Shown here: one piece after another, positions 42,860 to 51,724 of the stretch
How positions within the stretch are numbered: position 1 is the stretch's first letter
Layout: each line of letters opens with the position of its first letter
Source: Burkholderiales bacterium
GTDB taxonomy: Bacteria > Pseudomonadota > Gammaproteobacteria > Burkholderiales > Casimicrobiaceae
Length of the DNA: 64,000 nucleotides
Direction of reading: 5' to 3'
Assembly: GCA_905339295.1 (NCBI GenBank)
Contig: CAJPFI010000006.1
Location: 186,001 to 250,000 of the forward strand
Position numbers and translations under genes: made by a program
The notes under the pieces: generated by a model
Databases searched by the model: none
What the model saw: only the letters and a program-made list of their open reading frames with translations
What the model was told of the DNA's origin: nothing

Positions 42860-44206
42860 ATGACCCACGACACGACCGCCGCCGCGCGGACCGCCGCGCT
42901 CCTGTCCCACGCGCCGCTCGCGTACATGACCGGGTTCGGCAACGAGTTCGCGACGGAGTCGCTGCCGGGCGCGCTGCCGGTCGGGCAGAACTCGCCGCAG
43001 AAGTGCCCGTACGGACTGTACGCCGAGCAGTTGTCGGGGACGGCGTTCACGGCGCCGCGGCACGCGAACCGGCGCACGTGGACCTACCGGATCCGTCCCG
43101 GCGCGATGCACGAGCCGTTCCGGCGCATCGACCACCGCCGCCTCGGGAGCGCGTTCGGCGACGTCGTGGCTCCGCCCGACCAGATGCGCTGGGACCCGCT
43201 GCCGCTGCCCGCCGACCCGACCGACTTCGTCGACGGCCTCGTCACGATGGCGGGCAACGGTGCGCCCGCCGCGATGTCCGGTTGCGCGATCCACCTGTAC
43301 GCCGCGAACCGGTCGATGAAGGACCGCTATTTCTACGATGCCGACGGCGAGCTCCTGATCGTCCCTGAGCAGGGCCGCCTGCGCATCGCCACCGAGCTCG
43401 GTCACCTCGACGTCGCGCCGACCGGGATCGCGGTGATCCCGCGCGGCGTCCGCTTCGCGGTCGACCTGCCGGACGGCGCGGCGCGCGGCTACGTCTGCGA
43501 GAACTACGGCGCGCCGTTCCGGCTGCCCGACCTCGGCGTCATCGGGTCGAACGGGCTCGCGAACCCGCGCGACTTCGAGATCCCGGTGGCGCGCTACGAG
43601 GACCGGGAGGGTGAATTCGAGCTGGTCGCGAAGTTCATGGGCAACCTGTGGTCGGCGAGGATCGGCCACTCGCCGCTCGACGTGGTCGCGTGGCACGGCA
43701 ACTACGCGCCGTACCGCTACGACCTCAGGCGCTTCAACGTGATGGGCTCGATCAGTTTCGACCACCCGGACCCGTCGATCTTCCTCGTGCTGCAGTCGCA
43801 GAGCAACACGCCCGGCGTCGACGCGATCGACTTCGCGGTGTTCGCGCCGCGCATCCTCGCGATGCAGCACACGTTCCGCCCGCCCTGGTTCCACCGCAAC
43901 GTCGCCTCCGAGTTCATGGGCCTCGTGCAGGGCGTCTACGACGCCAAGGCGGAAGGCTTCGTCCCCGGCGGCGCGAGCCTGCACAACTGCTGGACCGGAC
44001 ACGGCCCCGACGCGACGACCTTCGAGCAGCAGAGCAACGCCGACCTCTCGAAGCCCACGGTCATCCGCGACACGATGGCATTCATGTTCGAGACCTGCCT
44101 GCCTATCCTGCCGACGCGCTACGCGCTCGAGTCGGCGCAGCTCCAGCACGAGTACTACCGTTGCTGGCAGGGGCTGCGCAAGCATTTCGATCCGGCGAAG
44201 CCCTGA
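42860..44206 (+). CDS. hmgA: Homogentisate 1,2-dioxygenase
   Basis: The 448-residue enzyme is a complete homogentisate dioxygenase, beginning Y-M-T-G-F-G-N-E-F near 23-31. The iron ligands of the human enzyme (H335, E341, H371) correspond to His345, Glu351 and His381 here, with identical spacing. It cleaves homogentisate to maleylacetoacetate with O2. The later enzymes (maleylacetoacetate isomerase, fumarylacetoacetase) are not in the window. The gene ends 32 bp from the convergent kinase gene. Confidence 0.96.
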   Translation: MTHDTTAAARTAALLSHAPLAYMTGFGNEFATESLPGALPVGQNSPQKCPYGLYAEQLSGTAFTAPRHANRRTWTYRIRPGAMHEPFRRIDHRRLGSAFGDVVAPPDQMRWDPLPLPADPTDFVDGLVTMAGNGAPAAMSGCAIHLYAANRSMKDRYFYDADGELLIVPEQGRLRIATELGHLDVAPTGIAVIPRGVRFAVDLPDGAARGYVCENYGAPFRLPDLGVIGSNGLANPRDFEIPVARYEDREGEFELVAKFMGNLWSARIGHSPLDVVAWHGNYAPYRYDLRRFNVMGSISFDHPDPSIFLVLQSQSNTPGVDAIDFAVFAPRILAMQHTFRPPWFHRNVASEFMGLVQGVYDAKAEGFVPGGASLHNCWTGHGPDATTFEQQSNADLSKPTVIRDTMAFMFETCLPILPTRYALESAQLQHEYYRCWQGLRKHFDPAKP

Positions 44207-44238
44207 CCGCGCCGGACCGGCCTCGTGGCGCGCGGACG

Positions 44239-45432
44239 TCAGCGCGCGTCGACAGGCAGGTCGTCGAAGCGCTCGCGCGCCTCCAGCGGCAGCTCCAGCA
44301 CGGCCTCGGTCGCGCGATCGTCGCGGCGCTGCAGCTCGAGCGTCGCGTCGCCGTGGTAGAGCGCGTCGAGGCGCTGGCGGATCGATCCGATGCCGTCCCC
44401 TTCGAGCTCGGGGACGAGTCCCGCCCCGCCGTCCACGATGTTCATGCGAAGGCGCCCGCCCAGGACCCTCGCGACGATCCCGATCGTTCCGTCGCCGGAG
44501 GTTCGCTCGAGTCCATGCACGATCGCGTGGTCGATCAGCGGCAGGAGCATCATCGGCGGCATGCGTGCAGCTCCTGCGTCCGACGGCACGTCGATCGACA
44601 CCTGCAGCCGGTCGCCGAGCCGCAGGCGTGCGATGTCGAGATAGGCCCGCGCGAGCTCGACCTCCTGCGCAACCGTGGACGAGGTGTCGCGCATGAGCGG
44701 CATCGCGGCGCGCAGGTAGGCGATGAGGTCGTCGAGCATCCGCGCGGCCAGCGTCGGATCGATCTCGTACAGCCGCTCGACCTGCGCGAGCGTGTTGAAC
44801 AGGAACTTCGGTTCGACGCGAGCCTGCAGCGCCTGGAGCCGCGATTCGAGCGCCGCCTTCGAGCGTCGGATGCGATCGAGCTCGGCCGCGTGCAGCCGGC
44901 CTTCGGTCCTGCGGGCCGCCCGGCGGTCGGCGTAGAAGAAGACCGCGGCGCTGCCGACGAGCAGCCAGTAGGTCAGGTGGAAGACCGGCATGTAGAGCCA
45001 GCGCGCCGGGTCGTGCAGCCAGGTGAAGTGCGCGGGCCAGCGGACATCCAACAGCCAGTCCTGCCAGGCCACGTTGACCGGCAAGGAGACGAGGACGCCG
45101 AGCAGGGACCCGCCGATCGCGGCGACGACATAGGCGCGCCGCATCGGTGCGCCCCGGTCGACGGCGCGATCGGCGATGACGATGGCGGCGAGCAGCGCGA
45201 ACGCGCGGATCTGGTCCAGGACGGCGAAGCCCGCCAACACCATGGGCACCGAGGTCGTCCGCGCGAAGTTGACGAGCGGGATGGCGAAGGTGATGGCGTT
45301 GACCACGGAAATGACGAGCCCGAAGACCATCGCGGCGACCACCTGGCCTCCGCGGATGTCCCGCAGCGCGCCGATCGCCAGCTCGGCGAAGGACGTGCTG
45401 TCGTCGCGGTGCGTGGACGCGGCGGGGTTCAC
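44239..45432 (-). CDS. Degenerate LytS-type sensor kinase (probable pseudokinase)
   Basis: The 397-residue protein has four to five membrane segments (about 30-165) and a His_kinase domain of the LytS group. The motif that should read E-P-H-F-L-F-N reads E-P-K-F-L-F-N, so the phosphoacceptor His is Lys209. The N-box, normally E-N-A-x-K-H-G, reads D301-H302-A-I-V-H-G, losing the Mg-binding Asn, and the G-box D-N-G-x-G reads D-G-G-A-G. It should not phosphorylate itself, and may act as a partner or regulator of the intact kinase just upstream. It starts with GTG overlapping that kinase's stop (GTGA) and ends the four-gene operon. Confidence 0.85.
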   Translation of the reverse strand: MNPAASTHRDDSTSFAELAIGALRDIRGGQVVAAMVFGLVISVVNAITFAIPLVNFARTTSVPMVLAGFAVLDQIRAFALLAAIVIADRAVDRGAPMRRAYVVAAIGGSLLGVLVSLPVNVAWQDWLLDVRWPAHFTWLHDPARWLYMPVFHLTYWLLVGSAAVFFYADRRAARRTEGRLHAAELDRIRRSKAALESRLQALQARVEPKFLFNTLAQVERLYEIDPTLAARMLDDLIAYLRAAMPLMRDTSSTVAQEVELARAYLDIARLRLGDRLQVSIDVPSDAGAARMPPMMLLPLIDHAIVHGLERTSGDGTIGIVARVLGGRLRMNIVDGGAGLVPELEGDGIGSIRQRLDALYHGDATLELQRRDDRATEAVLELPLEARERFDDLPVDAR

Positions 45433-46574
45433 GGTCGTGGGCCTCCGGCACCAGCCGGCGCGACCGGCAGCACGATCGTCGCGGTGACGCCGCCCGGTTC
45501 GTTGAGAGCGAGCGAGAGTCCCGCGGCCGAGCCGTAGCTGGATGCGAGCCTGGCCCGGATGTTGGCGAGCCCGGTGCCGCCTCCCGTCGACTGGACGAAC
45601 CCGCGACCGTTGTCGGAGACGTCGATGCGCAGGCGTCCGTCGACCGCCGTCGCGCGCACCTCGATCCGCCCGCCTTCTGTCAGCGGTCCCACGCCGTGCT
45701 TCACGGCGTTCTCGATCAGCGTCAGGATCATCAGCGAAGGCATGGGCGTGTCGCGCAGCCTGTCCGGCACGTCGATCGCGTAGGCGAGCCGCCGTCCCAT
45801 GCGGATCTGCTGGATGCCCAGGTAGGCGACCGCATGGTCGATCTCGCGTCCGAGCGTCGACCCGCCATCGCGCATCCGCGGCAGGGCGATCGAGAGGTAG
45901 TCCTTGAGGTTGCGCAGCATCCGCGCGCCCGCGATCGGGTCGGTCTCGTAGAGTCGACGCACGTGGGCGAGCGTGTTGAACAGGAAGTGCGGCTCGATCT
46001 GCGCCTCCAGCATCTGCAGGTGCGCCTCGGCGGTCTCGCGGTCCATCCGCTCGGCGTCGAACGCACAGACCTCGATCGCGGCCTTGTGCTCGGCTTCCGT
46101 GCACAGGTACAACCAGGCGCTGGTGATCGTCAGCCCGACGAACCAGTACCGGAACACGTCGCTGGCGAGCACCTGCGCGATGATCGCCGGGGTCACCTCC
46201 GGGTCGTGCACATAGGGCGTGGTGAGGTAGTGCCAAAGTTCCCACGCCAGGACGGTTGCGGCGGTGGCCAGCGCGATCGCGACGGCCGCCGCGACGTACT
46301 GCCGCACGCCGCGGGCAGGAACGTTCCGGCGCGTCCACACGGCCGCGGCGAGGATGGCGAAGCCGATGGACGCGTGATAGACGCTGTCGTGCACGAATCG
46401 CGAGAACCAGACGTCCAGCGGCTCGGTGGCGAGGAACTTCGCCGTGGTGTTGAGCGACTGGGCGAACACGACGAGGAGCACGAGCGCAAGGCCGGCACGG
46501 CCGACGCGGACCGGCGGCCGCGCGTCCCGGAACGCCGGCGCGGCAGGTGCCTGCGCGTGCGTGCTTGCGTTCAT
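45429..46574 (-). CDS. LytS-type sensor histidine kinase
   Basis: The 381-residue protein has four membrane segments (about 26-42, 64-81, 90-112 and 138-158) and an intact LytS-type kinase: phosphoacceptor His196 in I-E-P-H-F-L-F-N, Asn289 in the N-box L-I-E-N-A-V-K-H-G and D-N-G-R-G-F at 321. There is no separate periplasmic domain, so it probably senses something in or at the membrane or interacts with other proteins. It follows the TonB-dependent receptor with an ATGA overlap. The LytTR regulator at the head of the operon is the probable partner. Confidence 0.9.
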   Translation of the reverse strand: MNASTHAQAPAAPAFRDARPPVRVGRAGLALVLLVVFAQSLNTTAKFLATEPLDVWFSRFVHDSVYHASIGFAILAAAVWTRRNVPARGVRQYVAAAVAIALATAATVLAWELWHYLTTPYVHDPEVTPAIIAQVLASDVFRYWFVGLTITSAWLYLCTEAEHKAAIEVCAFDAERMDRETAEAHLQMLEAQIEPHFLFNTLAHVRRLYETDPIAGARMLRNLKDYLSIALPRMRDGGSTLGREIDHAVAYLGIQQIRMGRRLAYAIDVPDRLRDTPMPSLMILTLIENAVKHGVGPLTEGGRIEVRATAVDGRLRIDVSDNGRGFVQSTGGGTGLANIRARLASSYGSAAGLSLALNEPGGVTATIVLPVAPAGAGGPRP

Positions 46575-49273
46575 CGGAACGCGTACGCGAGCTGCAGGTA
46601 CCAGGTCCGGCCGCGCGGATCGGCGTAGGACGGGTCGTAGCCGACCTGCGGGAAGAAGACCTGGTTGGAGAAGGGCGGGTCGCGATCGAGCAGGTTCTTG
46701 ATCCCCAGCACGACCGTCGTGTTCTTCCATCCGGTGTAGCGGCCCTGCACGTCCCAGACCTCGTAGTTCGACACCTGGCGCGGCGTAGGCGGCGGAACGG
46801 TGTTGAACAGGTTGACGTCCTCGTAGCCGGACTGGAAGGTCTGCGCCAGGGTCCCGCTCCACGCGCCGTATTGCCAGCCGAGCGAAGCGTGGTGCCGCCA
46901 GCGCGGAATCGGGCCGGGCACGTCCGTGCCGTTCCGCCCGAGGGCGGACACGTAGCCGAGCGCCGACCCCTGCGGCTGCAACTTCCACTCGGCGATGTAG
47001 GTGCCGTTGAGCGAGAAACTGAACCGACCGGCCGGCGTCGCGGGGCCGCGCCAGGCGATGTCCACGTCGATACCCGACGTCTTGAGGGTGCCGAGGTTCT
47101 GCTGCGTCAGGATCACGTTCTCGATCGGCCCCGGCAGGGTCGGATACAGCGGGTCGACCGGGCCGCGGACGATGTTCGTGTCGCCGTACAACTCGGGATG
47201 TCCGAGGACCGTTTCCGGAAAGAGCCCGCCGATGAGGTTCGACTTGCGCAGGTTCCAGTAGTCGACCGCGATCGACAGGCCGCGAACCGGCTCGAACACG
47301 ATGCCCGCGCTGAACTGCTCGGAGGTTTCCGGCCGCAGGTCGGGATTGCCGCCATTGACCGCGGGCAACACGATGCAGTCCGTGTCGGCGCCGGTCGTCG
47401 GGCAGCGCAGCGGATCCTCGTAGAAGAGCAGGAAGGACGACTGCTGCGGGGTGTGCAGGTCGTAGATCGGCGGAGCGCGGAATCCCTGTCCCCAGGAGGA
47501 CCGCAGCAGCAGTCTGGGGTCCGGCTGCCATCGCAGGGCGAACTTGGGATTCGTCGTGCTCCCGAAGTCGCTGTAGTGGTCGTAGCGAACCGCGGCCTGG
47601 GCCTCGAAGCCCGCCGCGAACGGCAGGCTCGCCTCTGCGAACAGCGCCTGGGCGTTCCTGCTGCCGGACGCCGATTGGAAGGCGATCGGAATGCCCAGGA
47701 CATCGCCCTCCGTGACGATCGAGGTGTACGCGTTGTCCAGCCGCTCGCGCCGGGCTTCCATGCCGAGCGCGACCACGAGTGGCCCGCCGGGAAGCGCGAC
47801 GAGCTCGCGGGAGCCCTTGACCAGGAAGTCGAGCGTCGTTCCCCTGGCGGCGTGCGTTTCGCCCATGACCTGCGTGCCGGCCAGCAACGCATCGCCCTCG
47901 GGTCCGGACTCGCCGAAGGGATTGACGAGTCCGGTCGCCATGGCCTGCTGCAACCGGCTCAGCGACACCCAGCCGTTTCGCAGCGAGTCGCTCTGGTCGT
48001 TGCGGCTCCAGGTGAGCGACGCGTCGTAGTCCCACCCGGCGACGACGCCGTCCGCGCCGAGCACGGCGCGCCCCGCCGACGTATCGACGCGACTGACGCG
48101 CCCACCGAGCGGCGTCGTCCGGTAGACGAGATCGAGGTCGCCCGTGATGCCGTTGGCTTCGGCGAACGCGGTCGGGTAGTAGGGACCGCCCGCCGGGTAG
48201 TAGGTCGATTCGAAGCCGGGGTTGGTGAACGCCGCCACCGGTGTCGGCGACACGCTTGAGGTGAACTTCGTGTCGGCCCAGGCCAGCTCGACGTAGACCG
48301 CGTGGTCCGGCGCGACGCGCAGCGTCCCGCGGCCGTAAATGTTCACGCGCTCGGTCTGCGGGAGGGTCATGCGGTAGGCGGCCTCGTCGAACCCGCACTT
48401 GTCTCCGGGGGTGCGGGCGCTGGAGACGGGCAGCGAGTACGGGGGAGCGCACCCGCTCGAGAACGACGGGTTGTAGAGGCGTACGCTCGGCAGGTCGAAG
48501 ATGTTGGAAGGAAAGGTCGTCGGCGGCATCTGGATCACGCCGGCGTCCGGCAGGTATCCCGTACGCGAGAACGACCGATCGATCGCCTGGAGCGGATCGT
48601 CCTTCTGCCAGGTGACGGTCGCGAACAGGTTATAGCCGTCCTTCACGAGGTCGCCGGTGCCCGCCGTGACCGAGGCCTGGCGCTGGCGACCGCCGCCCTG
48701 CTCGGGCCAGCTGCCGAGGCCGGACACTTCGAGTCCGGCGAAGCTCTTGCGCAGGATGAAGTTCACGACGCCCGCCACCGCGTCGGTACCGTAGATCGCC
48801 GACGCGCCGTCCTTGAGGATCTCGATCCGTTCGATCGCGGCGAGCGGGATCGCATTCACGTCGACGGCGCTGCCGTCGAACGCGTAGTTCGCGACCCGGC
48901 GCCCGTTCAGCAGGACGAGCGTGTCGCCTGCGCCGATGCCACGCAGGTTGATGCTGGACAGCCCCGGGTTGAACGAACCCAGCGTCGTCGCGTCCGTCGC
49001 GCCGAGGAGGTTGGCGCTCACCTGCGACATGAGCCCCGCGACGCTCGTTGCGCCGCTGCGCGCGATGTCCTCGCTGGTGATCACCTGCAGGGGCAGCGCG
49101 GACTCGAGCTCCGGACGCGGGATGTGCGAGCCGGTCACCTCGACGCGGAGGCGGTCCCGGACTTCGGCTGCGTTCTCCTGGGCGGTGACCGGCGTGCCGG
49201 ACACGGCCAGAGAGAACGCTGCGATGCACGCGATCCCGCTCGGCAAGGGTCGCAGGAAAGGCGCGATGGACAT
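46571..49273 (-). CDS. TonB-dependent outer-membrane receptor
   Basis: The 900-residue protein begins with a signal peptide (about 1-31, ending V-T-A-Q), then an S-H-I-P-R-P-E-L-E-S-A-type plug start, the plug domain (L-P-L-Q-V-I-T-S-E-D-I near 61-71, I-N-L-R-G-I-G near 107-113, L-N-G-R-R-V near 121-126) and a long beta-barrel ending in L-Q-L-A-Y-A-F-R. No N-terminal sigma-regulator (STN) domain is present. The ligand is unknown; its place between a LytTR regulator and two LytS-type kinases points to uptake of a nutrient or signal sensed by that system. The end overlaps the first kinase gene by four bases. Confidence 0.93.
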   Translation of the reverse strand: MSIAPFLRPLPSGIACIAAFSLAVSGTPVTAQENAAEVRDRLRVEVTGSHIPRPELESALPLQVITSEDIARSGATSVAGLMSQVSANLLGATDATTLGSFNPGLSSINLRGIGAGDTLVLLNGRRVANYAFDGSAVDVNAIPLAAIERIEILKDGASAIYGTDAVAGVVNFILRKSFAGLEVSGLGSWPEQGGGRQRQASVTAGTGDLVKDGYNLFATVTWQKDDPLQAIDRSFSRTGYLPDAGVIQMPPTTFPSNIFDLPSVRLYNPSFSSGCAPPYSLPVSSARTPGDKCGFDEAAYRMTLPQTERVNIYGRGTLRVAPDHAVYVELAWADTKFTSSVSPTPVAAFTNPGFESTYYPAGGPYYPTAFAEANGITGDLDLVYRTTPLGGRVSRVDTSAGRAVLGADGVVAGWDYDASLTWSRNDQSDSLRNGWVSLSRLQQAMATGLVNPFGESGPEGDALLAGTQVMGETHAARGTTLDFLVKGSRELVALPGGPLVVALGMEARRERLDNAYTSIVTEGDVLGIPIAFQSASGSRNAQALFAEASLPFAAGFEAQAAVRYDHYSDFGSTTNPKFALRWQPDPRLLLRSSWGQGFRAPPIYDLHTPQQSSFLLFYEDPLRCPTTGADTDCIVLPAVNGGNPDLRPETSEQFSAGIVFEPVRGLSIAVDYWNLRKSNLIGGLFPETVLGHPELYGDTNIVRGPVDPLYPTLPGPIENVILTQQNLGTLKTSGIDVDIAWRGPATPAGRFSFSLNGTYIAEWKLQPQGSALGYVSALGRNGTDVPGPIPRWRHHASLGWQYGAWSGTLAQTFQSGYEDVNLFNTVPPPTPRQVSNYEVWDVQGRYTGWKNTTVVLGIKNLLDRDPPFSNQVFFPQVGYDPSYADPRGRTWYLQLAYAFR

Positions 49274-49301
49274 GAGCGGAACCCGGAGCGTGGAAGTCGG
49301 G

Positions 49302-50066
49302 TTACATCTGCTTGAACAACCCGTAGTAAGGCTCGCTCACGGCGAGGGTCTCCTTGCGGCCCTTGACGCGCACGCGCATGCGCCCGCCCATGTCGCGGGT
49401 CACGCCGGCGATCGCGTTGACGTTGACCAGCGTGCTGCGGTGGATCTGCCAGAACGCCTGCGGATCGAGCTCGTCGATCAGCTCCTTGATCGGCCGGCGG
49501 ATCAGCGACTCCTTGTCCGCGGTCACGACGAGCGTGTACTTGTTGTCCGCCTGAAAGTAGAGGACCTCCTCGACGGTGATCAGTCGCAGCTCGCTGCCCT
49601 GCGACGCGGTGATCCAGCGCATGTACTCCTTGCGCGTGCCCGCCGCGTCGGCGAGCGCGCGGATCAGGCCGTCGAGGTTCGCGGGGGCGCTGGCGGCCTT
49701 GGCCTTCAGTCGCTCGATCGTCGTCGCGAGCCGCGCCGCCGAGAACGGCTTCATCACGTAGTCGACGGCACCCTGCTCGAAGGCCGAGAGCGCGTAGTTG
49801 TCGTAGGCGGTCACGAACACGACGTGGCATTTGCCGTTCGCGTGCTTGGCGACCTCGAGCCCGGAAAGGCCGGGCATCTGGATGTCGAGGAAGAGGATGT
49901 CGGGCGCGTGCGCGGCGATCTCGCGCAGCGCCGCGATGCCGTCCTCGGCTTCGGCGCAGACGTCGAGCTCGGGCCAAAGCTTCGCCAGCGAATCGCGGAG
50001 CTCGACGCGCAGGACCGGCTCGTCCTCGGCGATGACGGCTTTCAGCGTGCGCGCGACGGTTCCCAT
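49302..50066 (-). CDS. LytTR-family response regulator
   Basis: A 254-residue regulator with a receiver domain (acidic E14-D15-E16, phosphoacceptor Asp61 in L-F-L-D-I-Q-M-P-G, and Y-V-M-K-P-F near 105-110) and a C-terminal LytTR DNA-binding domain at about 150-250. LytTR proteins bind direct-repeat sites and often act on outer-membrane or export genes. It is the first gene of the operon with the TonB receptor (28-bp gap) and two LytS-like kinases. The start is ATG at 50066; the open frame continues left but without receiver similarity. Confidence 0.93.
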   Translation of the reverse strand: MGTVARTLKAVIAEDEPVLRVELRDSLAKLWPELDVCAEAEDGIAALREIAAHAPDILFLDIQMPGLSGLEVAKHANGKCHVVFVTAYDNYALSAFEQGAVDYVMKPFSAARLATTIERLKAKAASAPANLDGLIRALADAAGTRKEYMRWITASQGSELRLITVEEVLYFQADNKYTLVVTADKESLIRRPIKELIDELDPQAFWQIHRSTLVNVNAIAGVTRDMGGRMRVRVKGRKETLAVSEPYYGLFKQM

Positions 50067-50317
50067 CGATCTCCCATGTGTCGATGGCCGGAGGCGGTGC
50101 GGCGGCGTCCGTGGCAATCGGACGCCGGGTGGCAGCATAAGGAACGGGAGCAGGCGGACGCAAGTGGCATGCCGCCACGGTACGGCGGTTCGGGGCGCGC
50201 GGGCGGCATTGCGACGGACCCGGAGATTCGCGGCGTGGATTCGCTGTTGCGCGGAGTGAATCCACCCGCCGCGACCGGGGAAAGGAGGAACGCCCGATGT
50301 TGCGTCCTCGGCCCAAG
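50067..50317. other. Spacer upstream of the LytTR regulator
   Basis: About 250 bp without a supported gene. It should hold the promoter of the LytTR-receptor-kinase operon, but I cannot point to a clear -10/-35 pair. The hairpin ending the small exported-protein gene lies at its right edge. Confidence 0.5.
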
Positions 50318-50347
50318 GCGCCGCCCGGGTTCGTGCCCGGGCGGCGC
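50318..50347 (-). terminator. Hairpin after the small exported protein gene
   Basis: A perfect 12-bp stem (50318-50329 with 50336-50347) and a six-base TTCGTG loop begin 9 bp beyond the minus-strand stop at 50357. It probably separates this gene from the LytTR operon. Confidence 0.65.
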
Positions 50348-50356
50348 ATGCCGCGG

Positions 50357-50647
50357 TCAGCGGCTCTCGGACGCGACCGAGGCGACGCGCGGTTCGCCGG
50401 CGGCCGCGCGCGCCTGCGCTCTGCGCGCGGCCTCGTACGACTTGATGACCTGCACGTAGTCGAGCTGGTAGATCATCCGCGTGCGGTGGACGAAGCGGCG
50501 GAGTTCCTCCGGCCCCTGCTCTAGGTGAACGAACGCCTTCTGGACGACGGGGTTGACGGATGGCGGCTGCGCGGATGCCACGGGGGGCCCCAGCAGCGCG
50601 ACGGCGACGAGGGCGCCGAAGGTGAACATGCGACGGCGTGCGAACAT
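50357..50647 (-). CDS. Small exported protein of unknown function
   Basis: The 96-residue product has a positively charged start (M-F-A-R-R-R) and a hydrophobic stretch ending V-A-S-A-Q, a good signal peptide of about 25 residues. The mature part is about 70 residues with E-E-L-R-R-F-V-H-R-T-R-M-I-Y-Q-L-D-Y and an Ala/Arg-rich helical end. No family is recognised. A second ATG six codons on could be the real start. The hairpin after the stop suggests a single-gene transcript. Confidence 0.6.
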   Translation of the reverse strand: MFARRRMFTFGALVAVALLGPPVASAQPPSVNPVVQKAFVHLEQGPEELRRFVHRTRMIYQLDYVQVIKSYEAARRAQARAAAGEPRVASVASESR

Positions 50648-50907
50648 GGTTTGGCTCCCGAGGTGACGGCCCGACCGGGATGGGTTCGGTGCCGGGCTCG
50701 CGCTGATCGCGAGGTGGGCCCACTGTCGGGCCGTCCCGCGCACGACGCGAGCGGGATGCGATGGATCGGCGCTTCCGCGTCGCCAACACGGCGGACGCGC
50801 GACGATTCCGCCGAGGGAGTCCGGGGGATGGGTGCGGCAGCGTATCCTTCCAAGGTTACGGGGCGCGCCGCGCCCCGCTCAGTCGACCGCGAGCTTCCCT
50901 TCCCGCC

Positions 50908-51684
50908 ATGACCTACGAGAACATCCTCACCGAAACGCGCGACCGCGTCGCGATCATCACGCTCAACCGGCCGCAGCGGCTCAACGCGCTCAACGACGCG
51001 ATCGCCGACGAGCTCGAGGCGGCGCTCGCCGGCTTCGACGCCGACCCCGGCATCTCGGTGATCGTGATCACCGGCAGCGCGAAGGCGTTCGCCGCCGGCG
51101 CCGACATCGGCGCGATGGCGGACTGGAACTACGCGAAGGTCCTCTCCGACAACTACATCACGCGCAACTGGGAGGCGGTGCGCCACACGCGCAAGCCGGT
51201 GATCGCCGCGGTCGCCGGCTACGCGCTCGGCGGCGGGTGCGAGCTCGCGATGGCCTGCGACTTCATCGTCGCGGCCGATACCGCGAAGTTCGGGCAGCCG
51301 GAGATCACGATCGGCACGATGCCGGGCTTCGGCGGCACCCAGCGCCTGCCCCGCGCCGTCGGGAAGGCGAAGGCGATGGACTGGTGCCTGACCGGGCGAA
51401 TGATCGACGCGTCCGAAGCCGAGAAGTCGGGGCTGGTCTCGCGCGTCGTGCCGGCCGATCGCCTTCTCGACGAGGCGCTCGCCGTCGCGAGCACGATCGC
51501 GTCGTACTCGCTGCCGGTCGTGATGAAGGTGAAGGAGGCGGTCAACCGTGCGTACGAGTCCTCGCTCGCGGAAGGCCTGCTGTTCGAGCGGCGCGAGTTC
51601 CACGCGACGTTCGCGCTCGACGACCAGAAGGAGGGAATGCGCGCGTTCGTCGAGAAGCGCAAGCCGGCGTTCAGGCACAGGTGA
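50908..51684 (+). CDS. paaF: Enoyl-CoA hydratase (PaaF-like crotonase)
   Basis: The 258-residue crotonase has both catalytic Glu residues, in G-G-G-C-E-L-A-M and F-G-Q-P-E-I-T-I-G, and the oxyanion-hole segments A-A-G-A-D-I-G and G-Y-A-L-G-G. It agrees with general enoyl-CoA hydratases such as PaaF, which hydrates 2,3-dehydroadipyl-CoA. It is 11 kb from the paa operon, so the symbol is a best guess; a role in the indoleacetate or fatty acid pathways is possible. The next crotonase follows after 40 bp. Confidence 0.8.
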   Translation: MTYENILTETRDRVAIITLNRPQRLNALNDAIADELEAALAGFDADPGISVIVITGSAKAFAAGADIGAMADWNYAKVLSDNYITRNWEAVRHTRKPVIAAVAGYALGGGCELAMACDFIVAADTAKFGQPEITIGTMPGFGGTQRLPRAVGKAKAMDWCLTGRMIDASEAEKSGLVSRVVPADRLLDEALAVASTIASYSLPVVMKVKEAVNRAYESSLAEGLLFERREFHATFALDDQKEGMRAFVEKRKPAFRHR

Positions 51685-51724
51685 TCGCGCGTCGCCGCCG
51701 CGCCGCTCACGTTACAATGCGCGG

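Noticed and set aside
39728-45451. A 1907-codon minus-strand open frame opposite the MBL, monooxygenase and hmgA genes
   Set aside because: It is antisense to well-identified genes, is rich in Arg, Val, Asp and Ala as expected for reversed GC-rich codons, and shows no domain except where it joins unrelated sequence near its start.
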